The notes beneath the pieces were generated by a model. The model ran no database searches. It had not been told where the DNA came from and saw only the letters and a list, made by a program, of their open reading frames with translations. The position numbers were made by a program, and so were the translations under genes. A DNA stretch of 64,000 nt from Paralithodes platypus (lineage: Eukaryota; Arthropoda; Malacostraca; Decapoda; Lithodidae). The DNA is taken from assembly GCA_032716605.1 (NCBI GenBank), contig CM064519.1, positions 30,529,456 to 30,593,455 on the forward strand, read 5' to 3'. Positions 13,488-25,439 of this stretch are shown here, piece after piece (the first letter of the stretch is position 1; every line of letters starts with the position of its first letter).

Positions 13488-14124
13488 AACGAATTAGCTG
13501 TGTATAAGGTCAACACAAGAATATGGGGTGGTCAGACATATTGATAGATAACGAATTAGCTGTGTATAAGGTCAACACAAGGGTATGGGGTGGTCAGACA
13601 TATTGATAGATAACGAATTAGCTGTGTATAAGGTCAACACAAGGGTATGGGGTGGTCAGACATATTGATAGATAACGAATTAGCTGTGTATAAGGTCAAC
13701 ACAAGGGTATGGGGTGGTCAGACATATTGATAGATAACGAATTAGCTGTGTATAAGGTCAACACAAGGGTATGGGGTGGTCAGACATATTGATAGATAAC
13801 GAATTAGCTGTGTATAAGGTCAACACAAGGGTATGGGGTGGTCAGACATATTGATAGATAAAGAATTAGCTGTGTATAAGGTCAACACAAGGGTATGGGG
13901 TGGTCATACATATTGATAGATAACGAATTAGCTGTGTATAAGGTCAACACAAGGGTATGGGGTGGTCAGACATATTGATAGATAACGAATTAGCTGTTGA
14001 GGGTATGGGGTGGTCAGACATATTGATAGATAACGAATTAGATGTGTATAAGGTCAACACAAGGGTATGGGGTGGTCAGACATATTGATAGATAACGAAT
14101 TAGCTGTGTATAAGGTCAACACGT

Positions 14125-14408
14125 CAAGGACGTTTATCCCCATCCAGGTGCGATTTCTTCCGCATGCCAGCATTGCATGGAAAAATCCGGCTTCGCCGGA
14201 GAAATTTTTCAATCAAAAAATTTACAAATTTAACTTGCTGTCAAAACAAAAATATATATACTGTATATGCTGGCTCGCTACCGATCGCCAGGAAAATATT
14301 GACTCCTGGATGGGGATAAACTTCTTAAAACAGTAGGCTGAATGGGGCCGAATGGATACAAGCCAAAGAGAGCGGGAGAGAAAGAGAACAAAGACGAGGT
14401 GGGCTCCC
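14125..14408. mobile_element. TTAA foldback/MITE family B, left-truncated copy
   Basis: It begins inside the left arm at GACGTTTATCCCCATCCAGG, has the central hairpin TCCGGC-TTC-GCCGGA, then the inverted right arm through CGCCAGG, GGATGGGGATAAACTTCTTA and the purine-rich GAGAGCGGGAGAGAAAGAG end. The outer left arm (about 100 bp) is missing. Confidence 0.8.
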
Positions 14409-14625
14409 TTAATCCCTTCTGTACTGGTGACTTTTTTTTTTCATTTAATTTCAGATACTTTTAGACGATTTTATAAGGCTTAGGAAGGATATGTGGTTGG
14501 TAAAAGGATTCATTAAGATAGTTGGTAGCTCTTTGATTGGCATACATCCTTTCTAAGTTCAATACAATCGTCTAATAGTTGCCAGAATATAATTAAAAGT
14601 ACATCATCGGTATAGAAGGGGTTAA
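14409..14625. mobile_element. TTAA MITE family C copy
   Basis: Bounded by TTAA at 14409-14412 and 14622-14625. Ends are TTAATCCCTTCTGTACTGG and, inverted, CATCGGTATAGAAGGGGTTAA. An inner palindrome pairs TTAGACGATTTTATAAGGCTTAGGA-type sequence with TCTAAGTTCAATACAATCGTC. It sits exactly at the end of the family B element. Confidence 0.88.
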
Positions 14626-14937
14626 CAAATTAGCTGTGTATGAGGTCAACAGAATGATAAGCGATAGGCAGACACATTGATAGATAACGAATAAGGTCAA
14701 CACAAGGAGAGAAGGCACATTGATGGGTGAAGGAATGGTTCCCTGTGTCCGGTCTCCATACATCTTTACCTTCCCTATTACTGGAACCGTGGCTAACAAT
14801 TGTCTTCATTAGTTCCGGACCAATTACCCTTCCCAGTGGTACACTTCTTACATTATCCTTCAAGTCAGGTTGATTGCTTTGTTGTTGTTTGCCCTATGCC
14901 ATATGTTGCTACAAGAAAACAGTCTATTTACTTCCAG

Positions 14938-15140
14938 CTGATGGCAAATTTGGATGACCTCACCTTAGGTATTCTGCTATTACAGAGATTATGAAACGAA
15001 ATGTGTTGTTAATTATGAAAATTTGTATTTTTATGATGCTGAGACCTAGTAGCTTCCTGTTTTTTCCATTACATATTGATAAATCAGTTGCTAAGGGAAT
15101 CAAGTTACCCTCAGGTGGAACATATCAGAATATAGCTTCA
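14938..15140 (+). repeat. Unclassified dispersed repeat, family E copy 2
   Basis: Collinear with copies at 7970 and 35275: CTGATGGCAAATT, then GAAATGTGTTGTTAATTATG, then TTGATAAATCAGTTGCTAAG. It has no coding content. Confidence 0.6.
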
Positions 15141-15712
15141 TAATGTCAGGTTTCCTTTTACTCCTTCCCATTTCCTGTGCTATCATTCTATCCCAATGTT
15201 GTTCATGCTTCAGTTTTCCAAGAATAATTTGTATGATCTTACTGTGAGATATTTAGCTCCCTGTGTTTTACAATTATGTACATATATTATATACTGTATA
15301 TATGTATATATATATATTATATCATGTGCCGAACTTTACAGTGCCTCCACGGTTTACTTGAAAACAGAATAATAATAATACTATTAATAACAAATATACC
15401 GCTTTGGTAATGATTCGGAAGCGGAGAATGTTTTACTATACAGACGGAATATAAATAAAAACACGATCAATCTGTATCTCATTGACTATCAAATTAGTTC
15501 CGGCGAAAGACATAGTTTTCTTGATAGTGATGACGTTTACACCATCCTGTTACACAGTATTATAGCAATGTGATGATGTCACTTGGTGAGGATCAATCAC
15601 CTGGGAAACTTGGTCATACTTTTAAGTATAATGCATGCACTGGTAGATTAAATTGCTCGACAATAATAGTAATGAATAAATCTTATTTTTTTTATTTTTT
15701 TATTAATGCTTA

Positions 15713-16049
15713 CTTAAGAGGAGATATCTACTTGAGGGATTTTTTTCTTTACCTCTTTTTCCCTCATGTTTAGCCCCATTGCTTTTCAGATTTTAAGACG
15801 TTTGCCCCATTAGTTTGGCGATTTTAAGAACTTTCATCCCATTTCTGTCAATTTTAAGATCTTTCGTGTCATTTAGGTGTCGATTTTTTCCTGGCGAGCG
15901 ATAGCGGGCCAGTAATATAAGGGGAACCGGCCTTCGGCCGGGATATTTTTCTACCGAAAAATTTACAAATATGTCTTGAAAGGGGGTCAAGGGAGTGTAA
16001 TTTTAAGCTTGATGGAAGTCTATGGAGAAAACTAAAAACCTCCCCTTAA
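15713..16049 (+). mobile_element. TTAA MITE family A, forward copy
   Basis: Begins TTAAGAGGAGATATCTACTT and ends ACTAAAAACCTCCCCTTAA. Inside are CCCTCATGTTTAGCCCCATT, the core GGCGAGCGATAGCGGGCC, the hairpin CCGGCC-TTC-GGCCGG and AAATTTACAAATATGTCTTG. The TTAA at both ends with GGGGAG/CTCCCC termini suggests a piggyBac-like TTAA-specific transposase supplied in trans (inference). Confidence 0.88.
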
Positions 16050-16237
16050 TGAAAGTGTCACAAATTAGTATAAATAGATATATGAAATAAATACACTACT
16101 TTAATTTATTTTATCAGGAGTAGCTGATAGTCTGATAGGTATAATAATATAGTTACGAACAAATATACTTCTCTACAGAGTACGGTACTGAATTACAAAA
16201 TATAGTAGGACTTTGGCACCCAAAATGTCATACGTGT

Positions 16238-16573
16238 TTAAGGGGAGGTTTTTAGTTGATTCCCTAGACTTCCATCAAACTTAAAATTACTCCCCCTTGA
16301 CCCCCTTTCAAGATAAATTTGTACATTTTTCGGTAGAAAAATGTCCAGGCCGAAGGCCGGTTCCCCTTAAATTACAGGCTCGCTATCGCTCGCCAGGAAA
16401 AAATCGACACCTAAATGGCACGAATGGTTTTAAAATTGAAAGAAATGGGGCGAGGGATCTTAAAATCGCCAAACTAATGGGGCAAGCGTCTTTAAATCTC
16501 ACAAGCAATGGGGCTAAACATGAGGGAGAAAGAGGTTGAGAAAAAAATCCTCCAGGTGGAAATCTCCCCTTAA
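16238..16573 (-). mobile_element. TTAA MITE family A, inverted copy
   Basis: Begins TTAAGGGGAGGTTTTTAGTT and ends AAATCTCCCCTTAA. The same core appears reversed (GGCTCGCTATCGCTCGCC). Together with the forward copy 189 bp to the left it forms a long inverted repeat. Confidence 0.9.
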
Positions 16574-16584
16574 GAGAAAAACTA

Positions 16585-16812
16585 AAAATATATAAAATAA
16601 ATATAACCCGCTAAAATAAATATAACCCGCTAAAATAAATATAACTCGCTAAAATAAATATAACTCGCTAAAATAAATATAACCCGCTAAAATAAATATA
16701 ACCCGCTAAAATAAATATAACTCGCTAAAATAAATATAACCCGCTAAAATAAATATAACCCGCTAAAATAAATATAACCCGCTAAAATAAATATTAACCC
16801 GCTAAAATAATA
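16585..16812. repeat. 19-bp tandem repeat
   Basis: Eleven or so units of CTAAAATAAATATAACCCG with C/T variation at one position (AACCCG or AACTCG). It starts 12 bp after the inverted family A element. Confidence 0.95.
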
Positions 16813-16904
16813 TTCCTGAAAATCGCTAAATATGTCAATGTCAATGTATAAAGCCGTTTAGGTAGCTAACAGTTATTGTAATAGTGGGAGTTAATGCTTG
16901 ACTC

Positions 16905-17030
16905 TTAACCCTTGCAAGATAAGATGATGCATTCCATCCCTGTTCTCTGGTTAGACGATTTTTTGAGATTAGGAAGGGTATATGGATATTAGTCAGAAGG
17001 GTCCACATCATATTATTTAAGGGGTTGATA
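16905..17030. mobile_element. Partial family C MITE
   Basis: TTAACCCTTGCAAGAT start and GGTTAGACGATTTTTTGAGA followed by TTAGGAAGGGTATATGG match one half of the family C palindrome; it ends near TTTAAGGGGTTGATA. Confidence 0.7.
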
Positions 17031-17314
17031 ATGTATGTACCTGGTAAATAAAGTTAATGATTTCCTTTTTGTAAACAATTAAAGTCTGCTTGAAATGTAT
17101 ACTAAAAGCTGATGACCTCAACGTGTAATTAATCTACCATATGTATATGAGCAGTTTCCTAAAGCACTATAGTGTTTTGAAAGGTAAATTACTATTAACT
17201 AAATATTTAATTTACAGCATTGTTTGATCCATATTAATTTAATCAAGATAAAATATTTTGACTATCAATAAGCTATTTCAAATTAACAATATTATTTATT
17301 TGGATCAACCTTTA

Positions 17315-17475
17315 GTCGTAATCTATCTTTCCCTCATCCTATGACTTCAATTGCTTCAAGCTCGGTGTGTCCAGACATTTTTACTCTAACGTACTTTAGA
17401 TTTGGCTCTCTATCACTCTTTCAACTTTTGGGGAGACACTTCTTACAAGCAGTTTTGTCTTTTTCTCATCATTCA
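17315..17475 (+). mobile_element. Jockey-like LINE 3' end fragment
   Basis: CATCCTATGACTT...TGTCCAGACATTTTTAC and TTTGGCTCTCTATCACTCTT match the 3' end of the fragment at 5040-5605. The rest is missing. Confidence 0.6.
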
Positions 17476-17649
17476 CATAGGAAAAATAGAAAAAGAAAAC
17501 GAATAAATAAACACTATTGAATCTGGCTGCAATAGTTCTATTGCTTTAATGTATATATACATACAGTATAATTAGTCCATAAACTCTAACTGTAAAGCTC
17601 CCTAAACTGTAAAGAGCAAAGTCAAGTACATCTAATGTCATTGTGAACC

Positions 17650-17960
17650 AAAAAAACAGGTCCAGGTCTGAACAAAGATGCTGCCACCGCCGACAAAGCG
17701 TTCTCGTAAAGCGGCCGGGACACCCAACTATACAGGGGAAACAGGCGGCCGCCGCCCTCCGCTCAGAGAAATAAAATCGTCTTCTCGTAAATTAAGGCCG
17801 TCGACTTCTCACCCTCCGTCCTTCCTCCTCCACCTCCTTCTCCTCCGTTTTGTCTTCACGCGCCCAAGATTTTCACGGCCATTTGTCCTCCCCTGATGCA
17901 GAAAATCACATGGAGCAACGGAAGAGACGAAGAAACGCCCGTCAGCCACGCATATGTTTT
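17650..17960. promoter_or_regulatory. GC-rich unique island, candidate regulatory element
   Basis: Stands out from AT-rich flanks, has no repeats, and contains two TCGTAAA motifs (17704-17710 and 17785-17791), each followed within a few bases by GGCCG. A 72-codon frame starting at 17678 is Pro/Arg-rich with no domain; I do not call it coding. Confidence 0.35.
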
Positions 17961-18425
17961 TCTCCGCGGAACTTTGGCGGGCCGGTGTAGGTGTGTGAGA
18001 GAGAGAGCGTTTGCGTGTCTATGGGTGTGTGGGTATACGTTTAGGAAGTAGAGGAGTGAATGTACTGTATATAAGGCATTTTAAACATATGGAAACGAGA
18101 ATGTGCAAAAGGCTTACGTTTCTATAATTGGTAATTTCCTCCTCTGATCTTAGACCTAGCTCCTACACTGTATAAGCTAAAATCATCATATTCGGGCGAA
18201 TCTCATCCTGCACTTGAACCACAGCACCTTACCTAGTCCTAAAGCTAGCCTAGACTCCCTCTCCCCGTTTCTAGAGCGACCTAACACATTTTGCATCATT
18301 TTAACCTAGGATATGTAGGAGATTATTGAAGAGGAATGAGTGTTTGAGTATGCATAGTGTAAGTCTGTGTAAAATGCGTGCCCATGACTGTGTAGCTAAG
18401 TCTGTTGGCGAGAAGAGAAGTTCGT

Positions 18426-18802
18426 TTAAGGGGGGTCACCGGCTTTTTGTTCATCTTTCTCTCCTTTTCGCTCTTTCCCTGGCTTGTATCCATTCAGCCG
18501 ACTGTTTTAAGACGTTTATCCCCATCCAGGTGTCGATATCTTCCTGGCGAGCGATAGCGAGTCAGCATTGTATGGAGAAATCTGGCTTCGCCGGTGACAT
18601 TTTTCTATCGAAAAATGTACAAATTTAGCTTGCTGTCAGAGCAAAACTATATATATGCTGGCTCGCTATCGCTCGCCAGGAAAATATTGACACCTGGATG
18701 GGGGCAAACGCCTTAAAACAGTAGGCTGAATGGGGCCCAATGGATACAAGCCAAAGAGAGAGGGAGAGAAAGAGATCAAAAAAGCGAGGTGGGCTCCATT
18801 AA
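18426..18802. mobile_element. TTAA foldback family B, complete copy
   Basis: Flanked by TTAA on both sides. Left end GGGGGGTCACCGGCTTTTTG, right end AGCGAGGTGGGCTCCA inverted. Both arms carry CTTTCTCTCC / GGAGAGAAAG, the TGTATCCATTC / GAATGGATACA pair and the CGTTTATCCCCATCCAGG / CCTGGATGGGGGCAAACG pair, so it folds almost end to end. The centre is the hairpin CGGC-TTC-GCCGG. Short frames across it are meaningless. Confidence 0.88.
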
Positions 18803-18905
18803 GAGTATACAGTATATTAATGTGTACGAGATAATTGGGAGAAGAGGTGGTTGTATAATGTACATATGGATACAAGTTACAAATTAGCCCCACCACCTAC
18901 CCCCT

Positions 18906-18906
<1 letters not shown>

Positions 18907-18952
<46 letters not shown>
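18907..18952. repeat. (CA)n microsatellite
   Basis: Pure CA run preceded by CCCCACCACCTACCCCCTCC. Confidence 0.95.
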
Positions 18953-18954
<2 letters not shown>

Positions 18955-18999
18955 TAACAAACAAAAAAAACACAAAAAAACAAAATGAACGGTATACGA

Positions 19000-20210
19000 A
19001 GTCAATATTTGTAAGGTTATGTTTAATCATCACGCTTTGAGAGAACAAAATATATGTATATAGCCTTGATATTGTTGTTTGCCAAAAAACAGTGAAATGT
19101 TTCTGTATGTTAAGGTAAAGCATATAGCTGGCGCAAAGCATGGTCCTCATGCAACACACACATACATAATTATAATGGTGTGAAGGGGAAGTAGTGAGTC
19201 GCGTTTAGGTGTGAGCGGTGAGTTCGCTTCAGTTTGGGAAAGGAATGCTAGTTTGTGCTGGTGTTGACATGAATGGTGAGTCAGGAGTGTGTAAGGGTGG
19301 GTAAGGTATTTGTGGAACTCCAGAAGTGAGGATACACCTACCCATACCAAGCCTAAGAGGATTGTTACTATGCAAATGTGCTTTTTGTTGGCTAAAACCT
19401 GCATGAATTTACGAATGTGTTCATTGCATTATATTTGTATGTTCATGGGTAAAATTAAACAAATAGCTATGCGTTTATTAAAAATATCAACGATCCACCA
19501 AGTGTTTTAAATTATTGTATGCTCTGGTTGATTTACATTGGAAGTTTGGGAAGAGACATGCATTAGAGAAAATCGGTATGAAGACACACGTTTATATAAT
19601 TTTATTTTGCTAAATTTACACATGGCGATTTTGATAAGTTTGGTTGTTTTTATATTGTGGTTTTCCTGTTTTTGTTTGTTTATATTGCAAGATTTAATTT
19701 CTAACTCTCTAAGTGAAATGGACGAATATTACAATGCAGCTATTTTTAAATTTTCACTTGCGTTATAGTGTTGTTGAAAGGCTTGGGTTGATAGCGGGGG
19801 CGTTGGTTTGAGAAGTTTAATGAGATCTGTGAAGTGAGTTGATATGTTGATGCACGTGAATATTGGCTGGCTGAGATGTGTTAATGAAGATAAGTGGAGT
19901 GCTCTTGTGGGCCAAATAAGAAATTAGAGTGTGTGTGTGAGTTACAAGTGTTTGTTAAGTGTGTTGAAAGAGAGATATACGCACGTATAAACTTAGTAAT
20001 AGAACAGCCAAGCCTATAATGTTATCAGTGTTCAGAGGATGTGTGCACATACAATTCACTTATGTAAGCTACTGTGCACTTTTATGTTTCGAGGCGAAAA
20101 GGCGTGCACACACACTTATCTATGTTTTTAGTGGGCGTGAGTATGTATGTGTTTTGTATGTTCGCAAAATATTTCGAAAAGGATTTCGCTTTTTTTGTCT
20201 TTTCTTTTTT
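19000..20210. other. Unassigned sequence
   Basis: No gene, repeat family or conserved-looking block recognised. Several frames of 66-91 codons have no domain or codon-like character. Confidence 0.45.
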
Positions 20211-20221
20211 ATATTCCAACT

Positions 20222-20430
20222 ACTCCCTCTCGGGCATAGGCTGAGAGCCTGCACACTCAACCACTGAACACGGTGAGGCCCGTGAGGTCTTGTTCCATTC
20301 TAGGGAGTGAGACATGCAAAGCACCCCGGCTCGAAGCAATTCCATCTCTGAAGCCGCTCCACCTCCGCGCTTCACCGTCTCACTCCCCAGACTCGGACCC
20401 TCACTCTCAGAACGCCACCTATTGAGCAAT
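20222..20430 (-). repeat. GC-richer segment, possible degraded tRNA-SINE
   Basis: On the minus strand GTTCAGTGGTTGAGTGTGCA near 20250-20275 resembles an A box, but the B box is not clear. The rest of the segment is unassigned. Confidence 0.3.
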
Positions 20431-20576
20431 TAACTAACTAGGCATTGCACCCCTGTAGCATATTTTGAATATGGGAATATTCATACAGTGCTATTTCATC
20501 AGGGAACAATGAGGGTATTTTTTTGGCATTTCGGTGTGCTGTGGTAATGCACTGAAACTAGGTACAACACAAATTC

Positions 20577-20672
20577 CATCCCAATAATATCTTCCCATTG
20601 ACATATTGGGATTCGAACCCGGGTCCATTGGATTACCAGTTCAGTGGCAAGACCACTCTGCCACACCTCCCC
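20577..20672 (-). mobile_element. tRNA-derived SINE head
   Basis: On the minus strand GGAGGTGTGGCAGAGTGGTC (A box) and CCGGGTTCGAATCCC (B box GGTTCGAATCC) are correctly spaced for an internal RNA polymerase III promoter. The 3' acceptor strand does not pair with the 5' end, so this is a SINE relic and not a tRNA gene. Confidence 0.75.
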
Positions 20673-20759
20673 TATCCAAATACACAACATTAACTTTATA
20701 TGACGCCCCACCATCATATTAACACAAATATTTATCGTCATAAGATCCATAGTTGCTCA

Positions 20760-21420
20760 TTTTAATGTTCAAATGCGATTAATTGCACATTTTAGTATAT
20801 AAAGTACTTTTCCAAACTCTGGTTTGCACATGCATGCATGATGGTATGTAAATAATATTTGTGTGTTCATGTGAAAGATAACAAACGAAAGTTTACGGAA
20901 AAATGTAATAACGACATGGTGGTTCGTGAAGTTATGAATATAATATAGCCAAGATATAACCACTGATAAAAAATGTATATGAAAACTTGATTGTGTGAAA
21001 ACAAGGATTAGGGCACCAAATAACATTAATAAAGTAAGACATACGATATAATTGTATAATTTTAAAAGCTCTTTGTTTTACATTAGTTTGATGTATTACG
21101 CTGTGTATACAAAATAAGCAAATATTGTTTGTTTGTTTTTCAGAATAAGTTTAGCTAATTTAAATATATATGAGAGTTGCTGAAATATCAACACACTTCT
21201 TACTAAAAACAAATTTTGCTCCAGTCTTCATGTTATCTTACCTCTTCTAAAAATACAGTTATTAACAATTCAAACGTCCTCCATCCTTATGCCTCTTATG
21301 AAAACGTGAGTTCGTGTAATACGGTAACATCTCGCCACTTTCCTTCCAAATGGGCTGATATATAAGGTAACATTAACGTAACACAACGAACATGTTGCTT
21401 CCTTCCTTCTTGACAATTGG
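20760..21420. other. AT-rich unassigned sequence
   Basis: Nothing recognised beyond short chance frames. Confidence 0.5.
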
Positions 21421-21605
21421 GCGGGTAGGTAGAGGAGCCAGGCCAGGGAGGGGTGTTATATGGGACATAATCTCGTGGGCGTCGTCTTCTGATAGCCTGC
21501 CATAAATAATTCCCGGCCGTGATAGACTCTGGTGTCAGAAAGTGCCACCAGGGCCGACACCACCTGACTTCTCTTCCAGGGCTCGGGATCTTGGCACTTG
21601 GATAC
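21420..21605. promoter_or_regulatory. GC-richer unique island, candidate regulatory element
   Basis: Unique sequence including CTGCCATAAATAATTCCC (Hox-like CATAAA core) and a short hairpin with stem GGTGTC/GACACC (about 21532-21563). Function inferred only from composition and position inside a Hox intron. Confidence 0.3.
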
Positions 21606-22540
21606 TATTGTTAAGATGCATATGTCCATTAGTTCATAGTCACACGATTTGTATTGATTTTATTTTATTGTTTTCATGTGGATGAGGGAGACAAAAGACA
21701 AAGCTGCCTGTGTGGTCTCAATTATCTGTCTACTAGTCTCATTTTAAAAGCACATTACGTTTGATTATGAGAAGTTACAATGAAAAATGCTATTCGTCAT
21801 GTGAATTACAAATAATGTTAAAGACATTTCCATGAATCATATAACTAAATCGTATTTTGTTCATTCTCTGTTATGAAAATTAATGTATAGAGTATATATT
21901 TCCCTGAAAGATAATACTATTTTACTTGTATATTTAGTGTGATTATAATCACGTTACATTCACTTATTTCGCCCCTATTTGATTTTCGGGAGTTAGTGCA
22001 TTTTTGGATAAACTAGTCAAGTAAATACCAAAAACAAATAAAAATAAAATGCAAAGCTAGAATTTTAAGTAAGAAATCGAGCATTATAAAGAAAAGACCT
22101 ACTATAGTAGTATGTGAGGTCTGGATTTGTATAGTAATTTTGCATACATCCGCTTGGCTCTCAATGTGTACCTATGACCAAACCTGCTTGAATTTAAGCC
22201 ATATATTAATTAGCCTACTCGAAAAAAGTAACATAACCAACCCTATTCTGACCTAACTTTACCAATGTTAAAGGGTATACAAAACCACTTGAGTATTAGT
22301 CAAAATATATGTTGATTAAATGTTCTGTAAGAGGAACAACCAGTAACTGGTCTAGTGATTAGTCTTGAGAATTGATGGCAGTTAGCATCGCAAGACAATT
22401 TTGAAAAAGAACAAAACAATCATGTTTTCAAGTGCGTTTAATTAGACACCTGTGGATAGCAATACGGATGCTAAAATATAAATAAGTAACTTTCGTTATA
22501 TCAAACTATGTATATTTTACAGAAATCTAAGCCTATCGCA
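21606..22540. other. AT-rich unassigned sequence
   Basis: No gene or repeat family seen. Confidence 0.5.
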
Positions 22541-22545
22541 TCCTG

Positions 22546-22546
<1 letters not shown>

Positions 22547-22586
<40 letters not shown>
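22547..22586. repeat. (TA)n microsatellite
   Basis: Pure TA run of about 38 bp. Confidence 0.95.
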
Positions 22587-22589
<3 letters not shown>

Positions 22590-22889
22590 TACTGTTAGCT
22601 TTCCTCCACTTTCCTTTGTAACCATAATGGAATGTTAAATAGAGAAGTCGCCAAAATTAAGCTCATTTAAGTATGAATTTGGCGGTCTACCATTGCATCA
22701 TGTATTGTAATGCATCCTTTTACTGCATATTGAAGGAGTTAGGATGAAAAAGTTGGGTGATACCGGACTATCCAGGACTGGGACTATCCGTTGTTTATAG
22801 GTGTGCAGTGTGGTGGGGTGTTCTGGGGTCAGGTGTGGCAGTGGTCGTGGTGGTTTATGGGGGCTGGCTCGAGGCTGGCTCAGGGTTTT

Positions 22890-23040
22890 TCCTCACCAGT
22901 TCTTAAGACGGCGCTCATTAAAAAGACATTACCGTAAATGACGTCGAATCAGCCGTAAACACCCCCGCTCTTGGCCGTAAGTCGAGGCATAATGTCGGTA
23001 AGGCCTTCGAGGATTAACTGCGGTTCGAGTGTCACCCTCC
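22890..23040. promoter_or_regulatory. GC-richer island with three CCGTAA motifs
   Basis: CCGTAAA at 22932-22938 and 22953-22959 and GCCGTAAGTCGAGG near 22974-22987, plus TGACGTCG overlapping the first. No transposon features. It abuts the long CT microsatellite. Candidate enhancer by motif clustering only. Confidence 0.35.
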
Positions 23041-23042
23041 GC

Positions 23043-23251
<209 letters not shown>

Positions 23252-23428
23252 TCCTAGTCTTTATCTTCCTTCTTCTCCCTGAACAGTTAGAAACTGGACC
23301 CGTTTCACAATATATCAAAAATTACAATATATAATATATTTATACACGATGCATTGAATAAACATAGACAGTCGTAAACAAATATGTCATTCATAGGATT
23401 AAATTCCAGGCTATTAAACAATTACAGA

Positions 23429-23591
23429 TTCCGCTTGGCAAGGTATGTATGAATATGGTATTCCGCTTGGCAAGGTATGTATGAATATGGTATTCCGCTT
23501 GGCAAGGTATGTATGAATATGGTATTCCGCTTGGCAAGGTATGTATGAATATGGTATTCCGCTTGGCAAGGTATGTATGAATATGGTATTC
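23429..23591. repeat. 32-bp tandem repeat, five copies
   Basis: Five near-identical units containing TTCCGCTTGGCAAGGTATGT followed by ATGAATATGGTA. Confidence 0.97.
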
Positions 23592-23858
23592 TATAAATCA
23601 ACTGCAAAACAATATACAGTGTACTATTTATTGAACAAGCAAGTTCTATCCATAAATCAATCCAGATAGTTATATTTGCATAAAGAAATATACAGGGCGT
23701 CCATGAATGTTTATAAGTTACTGTACGTGTTCCCAAATTATGCCTTTGAGAATGATCTCGGCAAGCTTTATTTGCTTAAGGATCTCTAGAGGGACACTCG
23801 GAATCCGGATCCTATTGTTTGTGTACACAGACTATGACACCGGATCGACCTAATGGAT

Positions 23859-24585
<727 letters not shown>

Positions 24586-24589
24586 GAGC

Positions 24590-24830
24590 GTTGAGTGCGC
24601 GAGTGGTATTGTGAGTGTGCAGGCGAGTGGGGCACCAAGATAACCGGGGTTGGGTCGCGAGGACGGGGCCACAGTGCCACCGTCCGTCGTAAATCATCCT
24701 AATCGACGAGTTTACAATCCTCGTCGTGATTTATTTGAGAGTCTCTTGAGGTGAGGGCGCGGCCACACGACAAGGGAGAGATAAAGGCCAAGTCACTCGA
24801 GCGCTTTTCCCGGCACTTTTCGATAGCTAT
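24590..24830. promoter_or_regulatory. GC-rich unique island with hairpin and TCGTAAA
   Basis: Contains TCGTAAATCATCC (motif at 24687-24693) and then a short hairpin CGACGAG-tttacaatc-CTCGTCG (about 24704-24726) followed by TGATTTATT. The sequence is unique and GC-rich inside AT-rich DNA. Candidate conserved non-coding element; no coding frame. Confidence 0.4.
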
Positions 24831-24939
24831 CTTCATTCGTGTCCTTTTTTCAGCATTTGTGTCTGTAACTAGACTGGAGGTAGAGTAATTAGCCTATTTT
24901 TTCTTGTAAAGATGAAATTAAAATCTTCCAGACTACAGT

Positions 24940-25130
24940 TGTCGAGAGAAAATGTCAGAAATATTACTCGTGTGACTCGAACTGAAACTGTGGTGGCTCC
25001 GGGAGTGTGAGTCCGCGACCTCAAGTACCTGAAGAAGAGGGTGATCTAGTGCCTGTGATTAGACCGACTTGCAGCTCTCTGCACAGATATACGGACGATT
25101 GATGACCGGGAAATATATTTTGGGGAGAAT
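24940..25130. other. Moderately GC-rich unique segment
   Basis: Unique sequence without frames or repeats; no specific function visible. Confidence 0.3.
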
Positions 25131-25439
25131 ATTATTGCTTGAATACAAAATTGCAAGGATTATTTCATGCTCAATAATATTACGTTCGAGCTACTTCATG
25201 GCATATCTTTCGTACGCTATTGCTTATGTCAAATAGAAAATACCCTGCTTAACAGGAAATAAATTCGCAGGATGACAATTTTGTTTCAAATTACTATTGT
25301 GTCGCAAAATGGAAATTGGTTGTGCTATCGTTGAACATTAATATGGCTGCATTACTGTGGATTTAGTAATATTTAATATACATTCAATTACTTGACTGTG
25401 CATGCAGTGCGTTTAATTCTAAAACTACACTACCACAAT

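Larger units (their letters stand above)
12180..14735. repeat. 62-bp minisatellite array, interrupted by three insertions
   Basis: The unit contains GATAACGAATTAGCTGTGTA and AAGGTCAACACAAGG, with GGTCAGACATATTGATAG. From 12180 to 13068 units are diverged; from 13549 to about 14120 successive units are nearly identical at an exact 62-bp spacing, with one shortened unit near 13995. The array resumes at 14626-14735. Interruptions are a 419-bp retroposon-like insert (13069-13487), a family B foldback element (about 14125-14408) and a family C MITE (14409-14625). Confidence 0.93.

Noticed and set aside
13281..13544. 87-codon Gly/Leu-rich frame
   Set aside because: It runs from the retroposon-like insert into the 62-bp array, so it crosses an insertion boundary and has no domain.
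20577..20672. Functional tRNA gene on the minus strand
   Set aside because: A and B boxes are good but the acceptor stem does not pair, so it is a SINE relic.
23429..23591. CRISPR-like array (32-bp repeats)
   Set aside because: The units are directly adjoining with no spacers, in a eukaryotic genome; it is a simple minisatellite.
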